Below are positions 1 through 11,190 of a stretch of DNA of 64,000 nt, piece after piece. Source of the DNA: Ascochyta rabiei (Eukaryota; Ascomycota; Dothideomycetes; Pleosporales; Didymellaceae); NCBI RefSeq assembly GCF_004011695.2, contig NC_082407.1, forward strand, positions 2,418,001 to 2,482,000, in the 5' to 3' direction. The position numbers were made by a program, and so were the translations under genes. The notes beneath the pieces were generated by a model that saw only the letters and a program-made list of their open reading frames with translations, was not told where the DNA came from and made no database searches. Numbering within the stretch: position 1 is the stretch's first letter; each line of letters begins with the position of its first letter.

Positions 1-1
1 A

Positions 2-766
2 AGCGCCGCCTCGCGGTCAAGCTCTCCAGACAGCGATGCCGGGCCTGCTCCTCCGTCGAAGCCCGCGCGCGTCATGGGCCCTACCGCGCCTCCAGCTGCC
101 CTCGACCAACGGCCGCCAAATCCACTTTCAGACGACTCAGACAGCAGCGACGACGACTTTGGGCCTGCGCCGCCCCCAGCAGGCGCTACGTACAACACCG
201 ATGCATACGCAGAGGATAGGCCCGCCCCATCTGCATTTGACACCGATCCACATTTCGCAGAAGCGCCCAAGAAAGCGCAAAGAGACGACTGGATGACCAT
301 GCCGCCCACGCAGGACGATCTCGCTGCACGCTTAGACCCAACAAAACAGCGCGCGCGAAAGTTCAACTCTGGGAAAGGCACGGGTGCTGGCGGAGGGATG
401 AGCAGTGCGTGGACGGAGACGCCCCAGCAGAAGCTCAAACGCCTGCAAGACGAGGCTATGGGTATTACTACCTCGTCTGCGACCACATCCACAGGCGCAG
501 CATCAGGATCAGGGAGTGGGCGGAGCAAGGAGGATGAGCGGCGCGCGCGAAAGATGCGCGAGAAGATCGATGCAGCGAGAGGGAAGAGTCTGGTCGAGCA
601 GCACCAGAGCAAAGCAAAAGTGGAGGAAGACGACCCCAGCAGGAGAGTGTTTGACTACGAGAAAGACATGGCGGTGCAGGGCAACCTCAATCACAAGCAG
701 AAGAGGGATATGCTGAGCAAGAGCAAAGGATTTGGCGACCGGTTTTCTAGCGGAAGCTTCCTGTAA
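2..766 (+). CDS. GPALPP-motif / DUF3752 protein (5' partial)
   Basis: The reading frame is open from the first bases of the window to the TAA at 764-766, so the true start probably lies upstream; the first in-frame ATG is at 74. Three GPALPP-like motifs are visible (AGPAPP, MGPTAPP, FGPAPPP) in an acidic Ser/Asp-rich context, followed by the diagnostic DDWMTMPP segment and a Lys/Arg-rich C-terminal half with RKMREKIDAARGKSLVEQHQ and VFDYEKDMAVQGNL. This order is that of DUF3752 proteins (human GPALPP1 family), thought to be nuclear; their function is poorly known. There is no intron in the visible part. The family call is firm and the molecular role is not known. Confidence 0.85.
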   Translation, partial: SAASRSSSPDSDAGPAPPSKPARVMGPTAPPAALDQRPPNPLSDDSDSSDDDFGPAPPPAGATYNTDAYAEDRPAPSAFDTDPHFAEAPKKAQRDDWMTMPPTQDDLAARLDPTKQRARKFNSGKGTGAGGGMSSAWTETPQQKLKRLQDEAMGITTSSATTSTGAASGSGSGRSKEDERRARKMREKIDAARGKSLVEQHQSKAKVEEDDPSRRVFDYEKDMAVQGNLNHKQKRDMLSKSKGFGDRFSSGSFL

Positions 767-1381
767 GATTCAAAGCATGGACAGGCCTGCGCAGTGCGGG
801 CCAGTATATCCATCTATCTGGACCGGCCGCATTCCAGAAACAAGAAAGCCGGAAGACGGCTTGGGCAGAACAGGAGGAATTGTCGCGCTTGATACTATGA
901 AACGTCATAAGAAGAGCAAAGCAGTCCGCAAAGTCAGGTCCGAGGCACACTTACTTGCGGTGGCCCAGCCCACTTCTCGTAAGGTAGATAGTAAATGCCG
1001 AGGCTGAGTGCACCCCCACGTTTGCCAATCTGGCAGTTGGTAGACTATCTCGTTTGCATGCCGCCTCAGCATCTCGATTCGAAATTGAACCCAAGTTGAC
1101 AACCTTCCCATAGCCTGGTTGGCAGCGCTCGTACGACCAAACTTGGCATATCCTACGCGATGGGCTTCTGCAACTCGTATCGAGTTTATGCGTGCGTAAA
1201 GCTCAGGTTGGGCAGGCGCATGACTTAAACGTGACATCACTTCGCAAACTGGCCACTGCGAATCCGCGGCCAATCGAAGTCATCCATATACTCTGCGCGT
1301 ACCTCTTCCTGCAGCGCAAGACTGCGTTAAAAGAGGTCGTCCAAGCCCCGCATTACATCTGCCTGGGTTCCCGTGCAGGCG
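767..1381. other. intergenic, no gene seen
   Basis: This stretch lies between the DUF3752 gene and the Zn2Cys6 regulator. Only short overlapping ORFs without family features are present. It presumably holds the 3' UTR of the former and the promoter of the latter. No repeat was noticed. Confidence 0.5.
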
Positions 1382-3576
1382 ATGAACCCGCCGACAGCCC
1401 CCAATCTGCGGCAGCTGCTTCCTGCGACCGGCTCTCGGCCATCGCGACCCCCCTCGCCAACAAGAGCGCACAGGACCGTGGCATGCGAGCCTTGCCGTGT
1501 CAAGAAAACAAAGGTATGTAAAAGCAGCACACTCACCAACATGGCTTGCTGAGTGTCAAAGTGCAACCGCGAGCAGCCCGCCTGCGGACGCTGCCAGAGT
1601 CTGGACCTGCACTGCGAATACGCAATTGGCCCTTCTGACACCAGCCGCAAAGCCGCGCTCCAGAGAAGACTTGTAGAGGTGGAGACGGAGAGGGACAGCC
1701 TACGCGACCTCCTCAAGTTGATCCAGACGCAGCCAGATGATGAGGCAGCCGAGATCTTTCGGCGCCTCAGAGTGGACCGTGACCCGCTTGGTACACTGCA
1801 GGCAATCGAGCAAGCAAAGATACTGCTTCCCAATCCTGATCCCATGTCCCAATTCCAGGGCTATCCGCAGATCGAGACGCTCGACGCAGCAAGTGCACGG
1901 CTGAGTCCGTTGAAGTTGCGCGCGAGGCCATGGACAACAGTGGTGGGCGACGGCATCGTGTCAGCACTCATCTCCAAGTTCTTCATCTGGGATGGCGCGT
2001 ATATGCTTCCGTTCATTGACCGCACTTGCTTTGTCCGCGATATGAAAACTGGAAATGTGCGTTCCCAGTTTTGCTCACCGTTCCTCGTCAGCGCCATTTG
2101 CACTTTACAGGTATGTTCAGCAGTGCCGTTCGTAGCGCCTGGCCCGCGATTTGGAACACCCTTGCGGCAATCTAGGTCGATGGCCTGGTGTGGTCTGGAA
2201 GAGTACTGACTGTACGGTGTGTAGTCTGTAAGCCTTATCCTCTAGCTCTCGTACGGGTGGCATGGCTGAAACAACTGCAGCACTATTCCGACGACGTGAG
2301 GAAGATCAACACAGTCACGGGGCAAAATCTGCAGGAGTCCTTCTTCCTGGAAGCCCAGCAATACTTCCAGCTCGAAAACGACCGGGCATCACTGACCACT
2401 GCCCAAGGCTTGCTGATAATGTTCATGGCAAGCGCCTTTCTCAGCCGCGACGGGGCAGCACCCATCTATCGGAGCCTGGGCTACGACATGATTGACCGTC
2501 TTATGATCGAGGAAAAGATAGCATCCACAACAGACGAACAGGAGAAAAAGGCATACTCCACTGCTGTGTGGGGTATCTACTGTCTAGAAAAGTAAGCCTG
2601 CCACATATTCCTGCGAGCGTGGCCCTGACGAGTAAAGCATAATCGCAAACCTGCACAACAAGCGACCAGAACGCCGTGTCCCAAACATACCTCGTCTGTT
2701 TCATAGGAGAAATGCAACGTTGGGTGATGTTCTGGAGAACGTGGACATCCTTGGTCAGCCGTACACGATATCCTCGTACCGTCCTGCATTCACGCCGGGC
2801 GTTCTCAACGCCGCGTGCGACCTAGCCATCGTACAAAACAGCATCATAAACTATAATCTCGACGTGCAAGAGCTGATTATTGACGACGACCTGAGCACCC
2901 GCAGAGAACAGTACCAAAGCCTGCAGGACTGGCGGAACGCTCTACCGCTGAACCTTCGAGATGAAGAGAACAACACACCCGGGACAGTTTTCCTAAGGCA
3001 AGTCTACATTTGGATTGTCTGCTGCTTCAGCTCACTGTCTACAGCATACACCGCGACGTGATCGCTTTGTTCCTTCTACGACCGCTGGACCCTGATGTGT
3101 GTCTTATGGGCGAGACGACAAGCCAAATTCTTCGCGTCGCGCACTGCCAACGCATCATTTCCCTTGTCGAAACCCACTTCCGCGACCAGCTGGCCGGTGA
3201 CTACACAATCTTCTTCCTTGCGGGGCTGTTCCACGTCTGCCTTACGCTCATCCCCTCGCTCGCATCCTCCGTCAGCTCAGACCTATTCACTCGCGCAGCT
3301 ATGCTGCTGCATCGTACCGTCGTCGATCTGCCCGGCATGCGTCAGATTCTCCGCGGTGTTCAGGCTGTGGTTTGGGGCATGAATAAGAGCCTTCCACAGG
3401 GGGCGAAAGCGTCGTTCGAAGGCCTCAAGGCGCCGGCAGACTCGGTAGAGGTGAACCGAGAGTGGGGTTTTCCGCAGCTCGAGTACCTGCAGAGCGAGCC
3501 TGGTGCGGCAGTGAAGGACCTGCGGGGCATCCAGGGGAGCTTGGGGAGACTAATTGCGATGTGGGAGGAGGCGTAG
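1382..3576 (+). CDS. Zn2Cys6 fungal transcription factor
   Basis: Proposed exons are 1382-1513, 1562-2110, 2281-2591, 2638-2997 and 3045-3576 (627 aa). The N-terminal binuclear cluster has six cysteines at residues 35, 38, 45, 52, 55 and 62 (CEPCRVKKTK | CNREQPACGRC), interrupted by intron 1. A short coiled linker (LQRRLVEVETERDSLRDLLK) follows, then a fungal-specific middle homology region (YSDDVRKINTVTGQNLQESF, LTTAQGLLIMFMAS). Such proteins bind CGG-half-site DNA in the nucleus and often control adjacent pathway genes, so the P450/methyltransferase genes downstream are candidate targets; that is inference. Intron 2 (170 nt) was placed by phase and by the AICTLQ|HYSDD junction. Intron 4 appears to use a GC donor (AG|GCAAGT). 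The class is certain; the exact exons are likely but unproved. Confidence 0.9.
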
Positions 3577-4748
3577 GATGTTCAGAGCAGACAAAGTGAT
3601 GCCCCATGAGAGTAGCTTGATTGAGCGGCAGTCTCACGACAGTCCCCATACTTTCCACAGCCTGGAACTGCTCGGTAGGTTATACGCAATCAGACATGAT
3701 TAACAAACTGACTTGGTGTCTTCACCGTATATTTTCCTACGCCAACACTCATTCTGAGTATGCTGAGCACCTCCAGCCTTCTCATATCCCAGGCCTGGGC
3801 ATCCACCTTCCTCTAGCACAAGAGGATCCTACCGCGCACGCAAACCCACATTCGCCCCTCACATTGCAAGAGATCGTAATTATGGATACACTCCATGCGT
3901 TTCTCCAGCACGCTTGTCTGGTTGTAAGGAGGCTGAGACCAAGGCTAGGTTGGATTGAGCTGTACCTGTCTAAGTCTGACTATGCGAGCTTTCTTCGTAG
4001 GTGGTTTTGATTGCGATGACGTCTGGTGGACTGGTATGACGGCAGCTGCAATGGATGTACGAAGAGCTAGTACTTGGTTCTACACCGAATAGGTCTAATT
4101 CGGTATGGTGCAACACCAAATATCAGCTGCTTTGTAGGTCGTTCGCAGGTTAAATCTGCAGGCTGCTATTCCCCGCGTTCAGCAATGTAAGGGGCGACTG
4201 CACGTCAGGGGACCGTTACGTGATAAGTGGTAGCCACAGGATGCGGGACCGTTATACTGATTACATGGGCCTTTATCTCGCTCTCAGTGGACAGATCATC
4301 GTCCCGAACAGTCAGCTTACCAATCGCTGATTCGTGGACTCAGCGACTCTCTAGCCACACTGTGCGATGTATGTTAACCACTCTGGATTGACATCAACGT
4401 TGCTGATTGGGCCCGGTTACTCTCTGCGTGTCCAATGCTACGGAGATCTGCTTGTGCTTCTCAAGGTCTTTCGCTTACGAGTAACGCAGTAGTCCACCAC
4501 TATCGATTATCAACATGATAGGAGACAAACTGCCGCCATTCAAATGAGCAGAATGTAAGCTTACCGGCTATACTTAGATGCCCACGAGTGCCAAGACGAT
4601 TTGTCTGTGTAATCAAGGCTACATGTAAGCGCCTAGTCTGGATACATGCACGGACGGGCTTCGACATGCTCTTCTTCTGTGGATTGAGCCCACACTGCGT
4701 AAAGAACTCGGTACCTTGCGATATCCTTTGACACAATCTACTGCCAGT
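3577..4748. other. intergenic, no gene seen
   Basis: About 1.2 kb between the regulator and the first P450. Short ORFs (for example 3621-4010 on the plus strand) have no recognisable domain and no supporting splice structure. It presumably contains the promoter of the P450 gene. Confidence 0.5.
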
Positions 4749-6658
4749 ATGGACGCTTTGTTGTCGTCTCAACTGCCTGCACTGGTTATTGGCAGTGTCG
4801 TTCTCTTCCTCGGGGCCTATCTATTCTACTTATGGCTTTTGCCAAAGCCCATCCCGGGCATACCATACAATGCGAAGGCCACGAGATCACTCTTTGGGGA
4901 CATACCAGATATGCTTGATCATCTCGATCGCAACAAGACGTTACCTGACTGGATGGAAGCACAAGTAAACACCCGCAACACCGTTGGTCCTGTTCGCGCA
5001 CTCACTCTCCACAGAACGCCAGATACAACTCTCCCATCGTGCAGCTCTTTTTTTATGTGTTTCAAAAGCCGGTAGTGGTCATCTCAGACTTCAAGGAGTC
5101 GCAGGACATCCTAATGCGCAGAAGCAAGGAGTTCGACAAACCTGACATGATCAGCGATGCGTTCTACGGTATCGTCCGCGACCATCACACGCTACTGAAG
5201 TCTGGGGACGAGAAGTTCAAGTCGCAGCGAAAGTGGCTCCAGGACCTGATGTCGCAAACCTTTCTGCACGGAGTTGCTGGACCCCATCTTCACAAGACGT
5301 TCATGGAGTTGGTACAGATGTGGCAGGAAAAGATGCGGCTAGCTGGCCCAGAAGGCTGTCCGTACTCGGTGAAGACCGACATTGCTCACTCGGCACTTGA
5401 AGCCATATGGGCGGCCATGTTTGGTACAGGAGAGACTGCTACGATTACCATGAAGCAGATCGACTTGCTGTCTTCGATAGAACCCGGATCCATCAAAGCG
5501 TCTTCAGATGGAGCGCTCCAAATACCACAAGCAGATCGGGCGCCAACTTTCGATGCCATATTGAGGCTGACCCACACATTTGAAGGTGTTGTCCAATCTG
5601 TATCCCCGCGTATCTATGGCTGTGAGTCGTTCTTCCGTCTTGTGCTCGAGTCGAGGGGCTGACTTTCTATCTCTAGGGTTCTTGCCGTACCGGTTCCCCA
5701 AGCTGGTTAAATTGAAAGACCAATTGATCATCGATGAGATCAACAAGGCTCAGCGAAGAATGCACGATATCAATGGCGAGCAAGGCAAAGTGTTCAACGC
5801 GGTGGATCACATGCTCTACAGGGAGAAACAGCAGGCGACAAAGGAAGGCAGGAAGCCTCAATACTACTCCAAAGCTATGATTGCCGAAGTAAGTGGACCG
5901 AGAGGACCGTCAAGAAGGAGACATGTACACGGACTGATTTATCGCAGATATTCGGTCTCCTTATCGCTGGCCACGACACAACCTCCACCACGCTGATGTG
6001 GATCATGAAGCTGCTCACCGGCCATCCCACGATCCAATCCAAACTCCGCGCCGAGCTGCGAGCCTCCTACTCCGCAGCACACGCAGAAGCCCGCGTCCCG
6101 ACCGCCCAAGAAATCACAAACACGCCCGTCCACTACCTCGATGCTTGTCTCGAAGAGCTGCTGCGCTGCGCGCAGACCGCCTCCATCCCCTCCCGAACCA
6201 CGACGACCGACGCCGTCGTCCTGGGCAGCGTCATCCCAAAGGGAACCAGAGTCGTCCTGCTCGGCTGCGGCGGCGGCATCATGAAGCCGTCCTACCCCGT
6301 AGCCGACTCGCTCCGCTCAACCACCTACCACAACGCAAGCGGCGGCAAGACCGCAGCGTGGGACGAGTCGAACGCAGCGCAGCTAGCAGCGTTGAACCCC
6401 GACCGCTGGCTCCGAAGCCGCGCAGACGGCAGCAGAGTCTTCGATGCCGCGCTCGGCCCGCACCTGAGCTTTGGCGCGGGCCCGCGCGGCTGCTTCGGGC
6501 GCAAGCTGGCGTCTCTCGAGCTGCGCATCGCGCTGGTGTTGATCCTGTGGCATTTCGAAATGCTCGACTTGCCCGCTCACCTCGATACCTATGCAGCCGT
6601 TGATCAGCTTACGTGCGTCCCGGTCCAGTGCTACGCGAGACTTGCTCGCGCGGGATGA
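4749..6658 (+). CDS. cytochrome P450 monooxygenase (first of two)
   Basis: Exons 4749-4964, 5015-5621, 5677-5888 and 5948-6658 give 581 aa with consistent phases. An N-terminal membrane anchor (residues about 8-32, LVIGSVVLFLGAYLFYLW) is followed by the Pro-rich hinge PKPIPGIPYN. The I-helix oxygen-binding motif AGHDTT is at about residue 352, the K-helix ExxR within EELLR near 413, NPDRW takes the PERF position, and the heme loop FGAGPRGCFGRK has its Cys near residue 527. It is therefore expected to be an ER-anchored heme-thiolate oxygenase; the substrate cannot be read from sequence. It lies between a Zn2Cys6 regulator and a second, convergent P450, suggesting a shared tailoring pathway. 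An in-frame ATG 33 nt upstream is an alternative start; 4749 was chosen because it directly precedes the hydrophobic anchor. Confidence 0.93.
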
Positions 6659-7003
6659 ATCCTGGCAAAGACTGCAGTCTGGGTGGGGGGGTTGGGTTGG
6701 AAGGAGGCCTGGCTGGGGGCGAGTGATGAATCTGGTGGCTGCTGGTTCTGCTCAGGATTCTGGCACTGTGCAATATCTCTCTCTCTATATACCTATCTCG
6801 TTTGAGCACGCAATGCTTGGACCTACTCCTCCGCTCATTTCGGGAGCTGGACACCGTTCGTTCTATAGCGGAATCAACACTCGAAATGACACCGCCGTTA
6901 CTTGTGCAGCTGTACATACAGAACTTCCGCTGATCAACCAGCCATGGAGAGAACCGGAACAAAAGCTGTAGCAATGAGGTTGGGGAAGCGGGGGCTATGG
7001 TAT
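6659..7003. other. convergent intergenic region
   Basis: 3' ends of two convergent P450 genes. A G-rich patch (6683-6722) and a short CT repeat (about 6778-6788) are present. No gene or clear terminator was recognised. Confidence 0.45.
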
Positions 7004-8634
7004 CTACGCGGTAGGCTCACGCTCTGAAACCAGCACCCACATGTGCTCCTGCACGAAGATGCCGTTGTAGTTTGTAGACTTCCAGGGGTCGTCTGGGTGC
7101 GCAAGTCCCCAGTCGAAGTGGCGGAGGAACTGTCTTCCAATCAGTCCGGTTCGCAGAGGGATGACCACCACCGACGTACCTCGAAGACGGTCTTGGTGAT
7201 TTCCAACCACGCGATCGGTTTTCCGAGACACTGGTACTTGCCATACCCAAAGATCATCTCCGTCGTGCGACGCATGGCAGTCAGTTTGTCCTCGTTCGCG
7301 CTGTTCTCCTCGAGCAGCCAGCGCTCGGGCCTGAACCGGTCAGCGTCCTCGCCGAACATGGCTTTGTCGTGGTGCACGCCCCATGCGTTGTAGCTCACGT
7401 CGGTGCCGCCGGGCAGGAAGTACTGCTTCCCGTCAACGGTGACGCGATCACCGCCTTCTGGTACCTTTTTGGGAACAACGTCAGTCACTGGGGGGAAGAT
7501 GCGAAGGCCTTCTCGGACCACAGCCTGCAGGTACGGGAGGTTCCTTAGAGTGGTGTCCTGGACGATGCCGGGCGCGGCGCCTGATCTCACTGCGGCATCG
7601 ACCTCGGCCTGCAGGCGGTAGTAGATGCGTGGGTGGGCGACGAGGTAGAGCATGGTCGAGCGGATGGCGGTCGCCGTGGTGTCGGACCCAGCCAGGATCT
7701 GCAGCACGGCTTCGGAGAAGAGGTCCTCTTTCGAGAGACCGTGGTGCATGAACGAGGCCAACATGTCCGAGCGGCCGTCTGTCGACTTTTCGAGTCGCGA
7801 GTCGATGAGTTTGCGGGCGACGCCCATCATCTTACCGAAACCACTGCGGTCTTTCTCTGACGGCCCGAGCAGACGTGCGAGCGGCGGCCATTGCAGGTAC
7901 TTGGTCAAGCCCAGTGCGGCTGAGATGGTGACGACTGTGAGCCCTTGCTCGCCCGACTTGATGTAGTCGTTCAGGTCAGCGTCGGCTTGCAGGTCGCCGA
8001 ACGCTTCACCAAAGCCAATTGTGCTGATGACGTCGAGAGTGAAGTACTGGACCTTGCGCGCCAGGTCCATGGGCTTTGCGCCTGCGGACGTGGACATGTA
8101 CTTGGTGCGGATCAGGGTGAGCAGCTCTTGCAGGCGTCCGTCAATGTCCGACTCGAGAGACAGGTTCTCCTTGCCGGAGTAGCCAGCTGCCATCTGCTGG
8201 CGGCGCTTGGTGTGCTTCTGCTCGTCGAGCTGGCTGAAGACATGGTCTTTGCCGGGCTCCACGCGTGTTGCTGCGTTGAACCAGTAGGACCGAGTGTACT
8301 GCGAGCGAACTGCGTTCATGTGGGCGAGCAGCTCAGGTGACGAGGTGACGAGTTCATTGGGTCCCACGCGTGCAACGGGGCCTGGGCGAGTGAGCATGCG
8401 CCGTTGCTGTGCTGTCAACTACTCACCATATTTGTCGTTGACGTCTTGGTAGGCAAGATGCGAGTGCAAGCCCAGGATCACACGCGCGTGCCAAAACTCA
8501 GACCAGCCGGTCCCAAAAGGGCCGTGGAAGTGCCGGAGGCGATCGTATCTACGGTACTTGTCTGCGAGGTAGAGAGCGACGGCGGCGGACAGCAGCAGCC
8601 AGCGCAGGGCGTACAGCTGCACAAGGAGAGACAT
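7004..8634 (-). CDS. cytochrome P450, pisatin-demethylase-like
   Basis: Exons on the minus strand are 8634-8427, 8381-7180 and 7129-7004, 511 aa. A signal anchor (MSLLVQLYALRWLLLSAAVALY) starts the protein. Downstream are the I-helix AGSDTT (about residue 298), ExxR in VREGLR, FRPERW, and the heme loop FGYGKYQCLGK with Cys near residue 454. The FGYGKYQCLGKPIA wording resembles the fungal pisatin demethylase/CYP57-like P450 group; substrate is unknown. The splice DKYG|PVARVGPNEL restores a continuous N-terminal domain. An ATG at 8667 would add 11 residues; 8634 was preferred because it starts at the anchor. The gene is divergent from the methyltransferase at 8922 and convergent with the P450 at 4749, so co-regulation is plausible. 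Confidence 0.93.
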
Positions 8635-8921
8635 GTCGAGACCTGTCGAGACCTTGACCCTCCACATCACGACGGCTGCCGGTTTTAGGGGCTGGGTGCT
8701 GTCATCGCACCCTTGGGTCCAGGCTTTCCGTGTGGCCGTGTTGGGTGAAGTGCCCGTCCCCGTCCAAGCCGTCCCGTGCGGGGTCCAGGCTATACAGGTC
8801 GGCACTATGGATTGTGTAGATCGACCCGCACGGCTGTTGATTGCTGCGCCGCATCGGTGCATAGCGCTCCGATACTTAATTCTAGCCTGCCCGCTTTGTG
8901 GCATTCTGTCGGCCTTTCGCA
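8635..8921. promoter_or_regulatory. divergent promoter between P450 and methyltransferase
   Basis: 287 bp separate the two start codons, so both genes must take regulatory input from this segment or overlap it. No specific operator could be assigned by eye. A Zn2Cys6 regulator lies about 5 kb upstream on the plus strand. Confidence 0.5.
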
Positions 8922-10227
8922 ATGAGTGACCAGCCCGCTGTCACCGTCGCTGTCGACGTAAGCGCATGCCACGCCTGATGATACGTACAAAGCTGAGAAC
9001 TCGCAGACAGACCTCGACTCCACCTACGATGAGACGGATGCGTGGGTATGTAAGATGATTCGTAAACGCGGTCTAAGTTCTGCGCAGGCAGAGCTACGCG
9101 ACGTCCCTGTCGTCCAGCGTCGAGAGGTACAAGTGGGAGAACGGACGACGCTACCACAGCTACCGTGAAGGAGGTGCATCTCAGTGCCCCACCATACCAA
9201 CTCCTGGCTGACGGCTGCACAGCGTACAATTTCCCAAACGACGAGAAAGAGCAAGACCGGCTGGACATGAACCACCATTTGTGTCTGCTGCTTCTGGACG
9301 ACGAGTTGCATTTTACCAAACTCCCCCGTGACAGAGCAATCCGCATTCTGGACATCGGGACTGGGACCGGCATATGGGCGATGGACATGGGCGACAAGTT
9401 TCCGAACGCGCAAGTAGTCGGGAACGAGCTGAGCCCAATCCAGCCGCGATGGTAGAGCATTTGTGCCGTGACCGAGTCCAGAGCTGACGGTTTCCAGGGT
9501 GCCGCCGAATGTGCAGTTCGAGATTGACGATGTCGAGAGTCCATGGCCGCCTCGGGACCCCTTTGACTTCATCCACATCCGCTACATGCTGGGCAGCATA
9601 CAGGACTGGCCTAAGCTTCTGCGCCAGTCGTACGAGTGAGTTGTGACACGGGCTGCCGTGGTGCCTGATGCTGATGAGCCAGGAACCTCGCTCCAGGCGG
9701 GTGGATCGAGCTGCAGGACTTCAACACGCTGGCATACAGCGAGGATGGAAGCGCGACAGAAGACAACAAGATTCTCGAATTCTGCCGTGTGTTTAATGCG
9801 GCCTGCGACAAGATGGGACGGCACGGGTCTCCCGGTCAACACTTGAAGGGCTGGGTGGAGGATGTCGGCTTCACCAACGTGAGGCACGAAGTGCGAAAGG
9901 TCCCGGTCGGAACTTGGGCAAGAGACAGGAAGCTGGTGGGTGCAAGCAGCGCGCATGCAGAGAAGTGTGCTGACCATCAAGAAACAAATCGGCGCCCTGT
10001 ATCGACTGAACCTGGAGGAGCTTTTGGAGGCTGCACTCCTGGGCTTGCTCGTTCGCGTCGAGAATTGGAAACCAGAGGAAGTGAACGTGTTCATTGCGCA
10101 GATCAGAACGGCACTCAATGACAGGTCTGCGCATGTCATGCAGGAATTGTAAGCTTGACCGTTTGCGAGTTTGCCAGATACTGACCCCAGCAGCCACATT
10201 GTATGGGCTCAGAAGCCTGGGAAGTAG
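8922..10227 (+). CDS. LaeA-like SAM-dependent methyltransferase
   Basis: Eight short exons: 8922-8957, 9007-9045, 9092-9173, 9223-9451, 9498-9635, 9683-9935, 9982-10148 and 10194-10227, 325 aa. The N-terminus SSVERYKWENGRRYHSYREG and LPNDEKEQDR-like segment (here FPNDEKEQDRLDMNHH) are typical of fungal LaeA/TAM-type proteins. Motif I ILDIGTGTGIWAMDMG (about residue 95) binds S-adenosylmethionine; later motifs FDFIHIRYMLGSI and LAPGGWIELQD follow. Members include global secondary-metabolism regulators and small-molecule O/N-methyltransferases, and cluster-embedded copies are usually the latter. Intron 7 has two tandem acceptors (10190 and 10193), the first adding one Ser; 10194 was chosen by branch-point distance. 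The intron density is high for a 1.3-kb gene, but every phase matches. Confidence 0.9.
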
Positions 10228-10905
10228 GTCAGATATTCGATACGTTTCTCTTGGTTCAATCTTCTCGCGAAGCTGAGGAACGAAGCGACGGAAGCAAGCT
10301 TCTCACACACTGTAGGAGAGTGAGGAACATGACTGGTTGATGCCAGCGCATCCATGTCATTGTAGAATGCACCAATTATGTGTGGGTGAAAGACAGGAAA
10401 GGTAGTAAAGGAACTGGGGGGCAGCCACAGAGGTAGACATCCAGGTGCAAGTGTAATAAGGAGCAGAGCACCTCAGCTACGCATGTCTTTGGGTGTTTCA
10501 TGCCCATGTATCGTTTAATTATTCATTCAAGGTCAGCCATCTTAACGTCAAACCGGAACCATTCTGCCTGCATCTGAAGGCGTCAGTCACGTGGTTTGAG
10601 CGGCTCAATCGTTGATTTATCCCGTCTTAAGGTCTTTCCTCTGTAGTCCCAGTGATAGAGGCAGAAGACGACAATCAGAGCAGGACCCCAAACATCTTGA
10701 CGAAGATCATGAAAAGCTTGAGGTCGGAGATGTATGGAATGCATGGTGATGGCGGTTTGAATCGGCTGTTGGGCAGAGGTCTCAGTGGCAGTGATGTCGT
10801 CCGGCGCTGTTACTCTCCAAATCATTGTCGAAGATGCAGGCAGGTGCGGGTCCATTCAACTGCCAATCAGTTTCAGGGCGACCATCTCCAAGTCCAATAG
10901 CTCTT
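10228..10905. other. intergenic with an unexplained hydrophobic ORF
   Basis: Downstream of the methyltransferase. Minus-strand ORF 10855-10583 has a hydrophobic stretch (WGPALIVVFCLYHW), and an overlapping frame reads LKLFMIFVKMFGVLL before a stop. Neither could be tied to a family or joined convincingly to the ORF upstream at 10906-11190. Confidence 0.3.
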
Positions 10906-11190
10906 TCAAGCTTTATTGTAGGCCTGTTCGAGCTCAGCATAAAAGCCACTCCTCTTGCGTGCAGCATTGCGCTCCCATCTCAACTTTTCCTCCTTTCTCC
11001 TCCGCTCTTTGGCGCGTTGCTGCACGTCGCTCTGCATCTCGATCCACTCCTGCTTTGAGCTGGATTTTTGTTTCTTCTTGTGGTTCGCAATCAACTCTTG
11101 GAAAAGCTTAGGGATGCCAAGGAAGTAGAACAAGATAAAATTGCCGAGTAGGATGCACGATATGAGGAGAAGAACAAGGGCGGTCCTCAT
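10906..11190 (-). CDS. small single-pass membrane protein, hypothetical
   Basis: 94 aa from the ATG at 11190; an upstream in-frame ATG at 11289 would add 33 residues. The start MRTALVLLLISCILLGNFIL makes one transmembrane segment or signal anchor (residues about 3-25). It is followed by a highly basic, coiled-coil-prone tail (HKKKQKSSSKQEW, QQRAKERRRKEEKLRWERN) ending YAELEQAYNKA. The topology suggests a membrane-anchored cytosolic helix. I do not recognise the family. It could be a real small gene or an exon of a larger model; no splice evidence decides this. Confidence 0.4.
   Translation of the reverse strand: MRTALVLLLISCILLGNFILFYFLGIPKLFQELIANHKKKQKSSSKQEWIEMQSDVQQRAKERRRKEEKLRWERNAARKRSGFYAELEQAYNKA

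Noticed and set aside
3621..4010. 129-codon plus-strand ORF between the regulator and the P450
   Set aside because: No domain, no splice context, and codon use unlike neighbouring genes.
5998..6603. 201-codon Arg/Pro-rich ORF
   Set aside because: Alternative frame of the last exon of the first P450.
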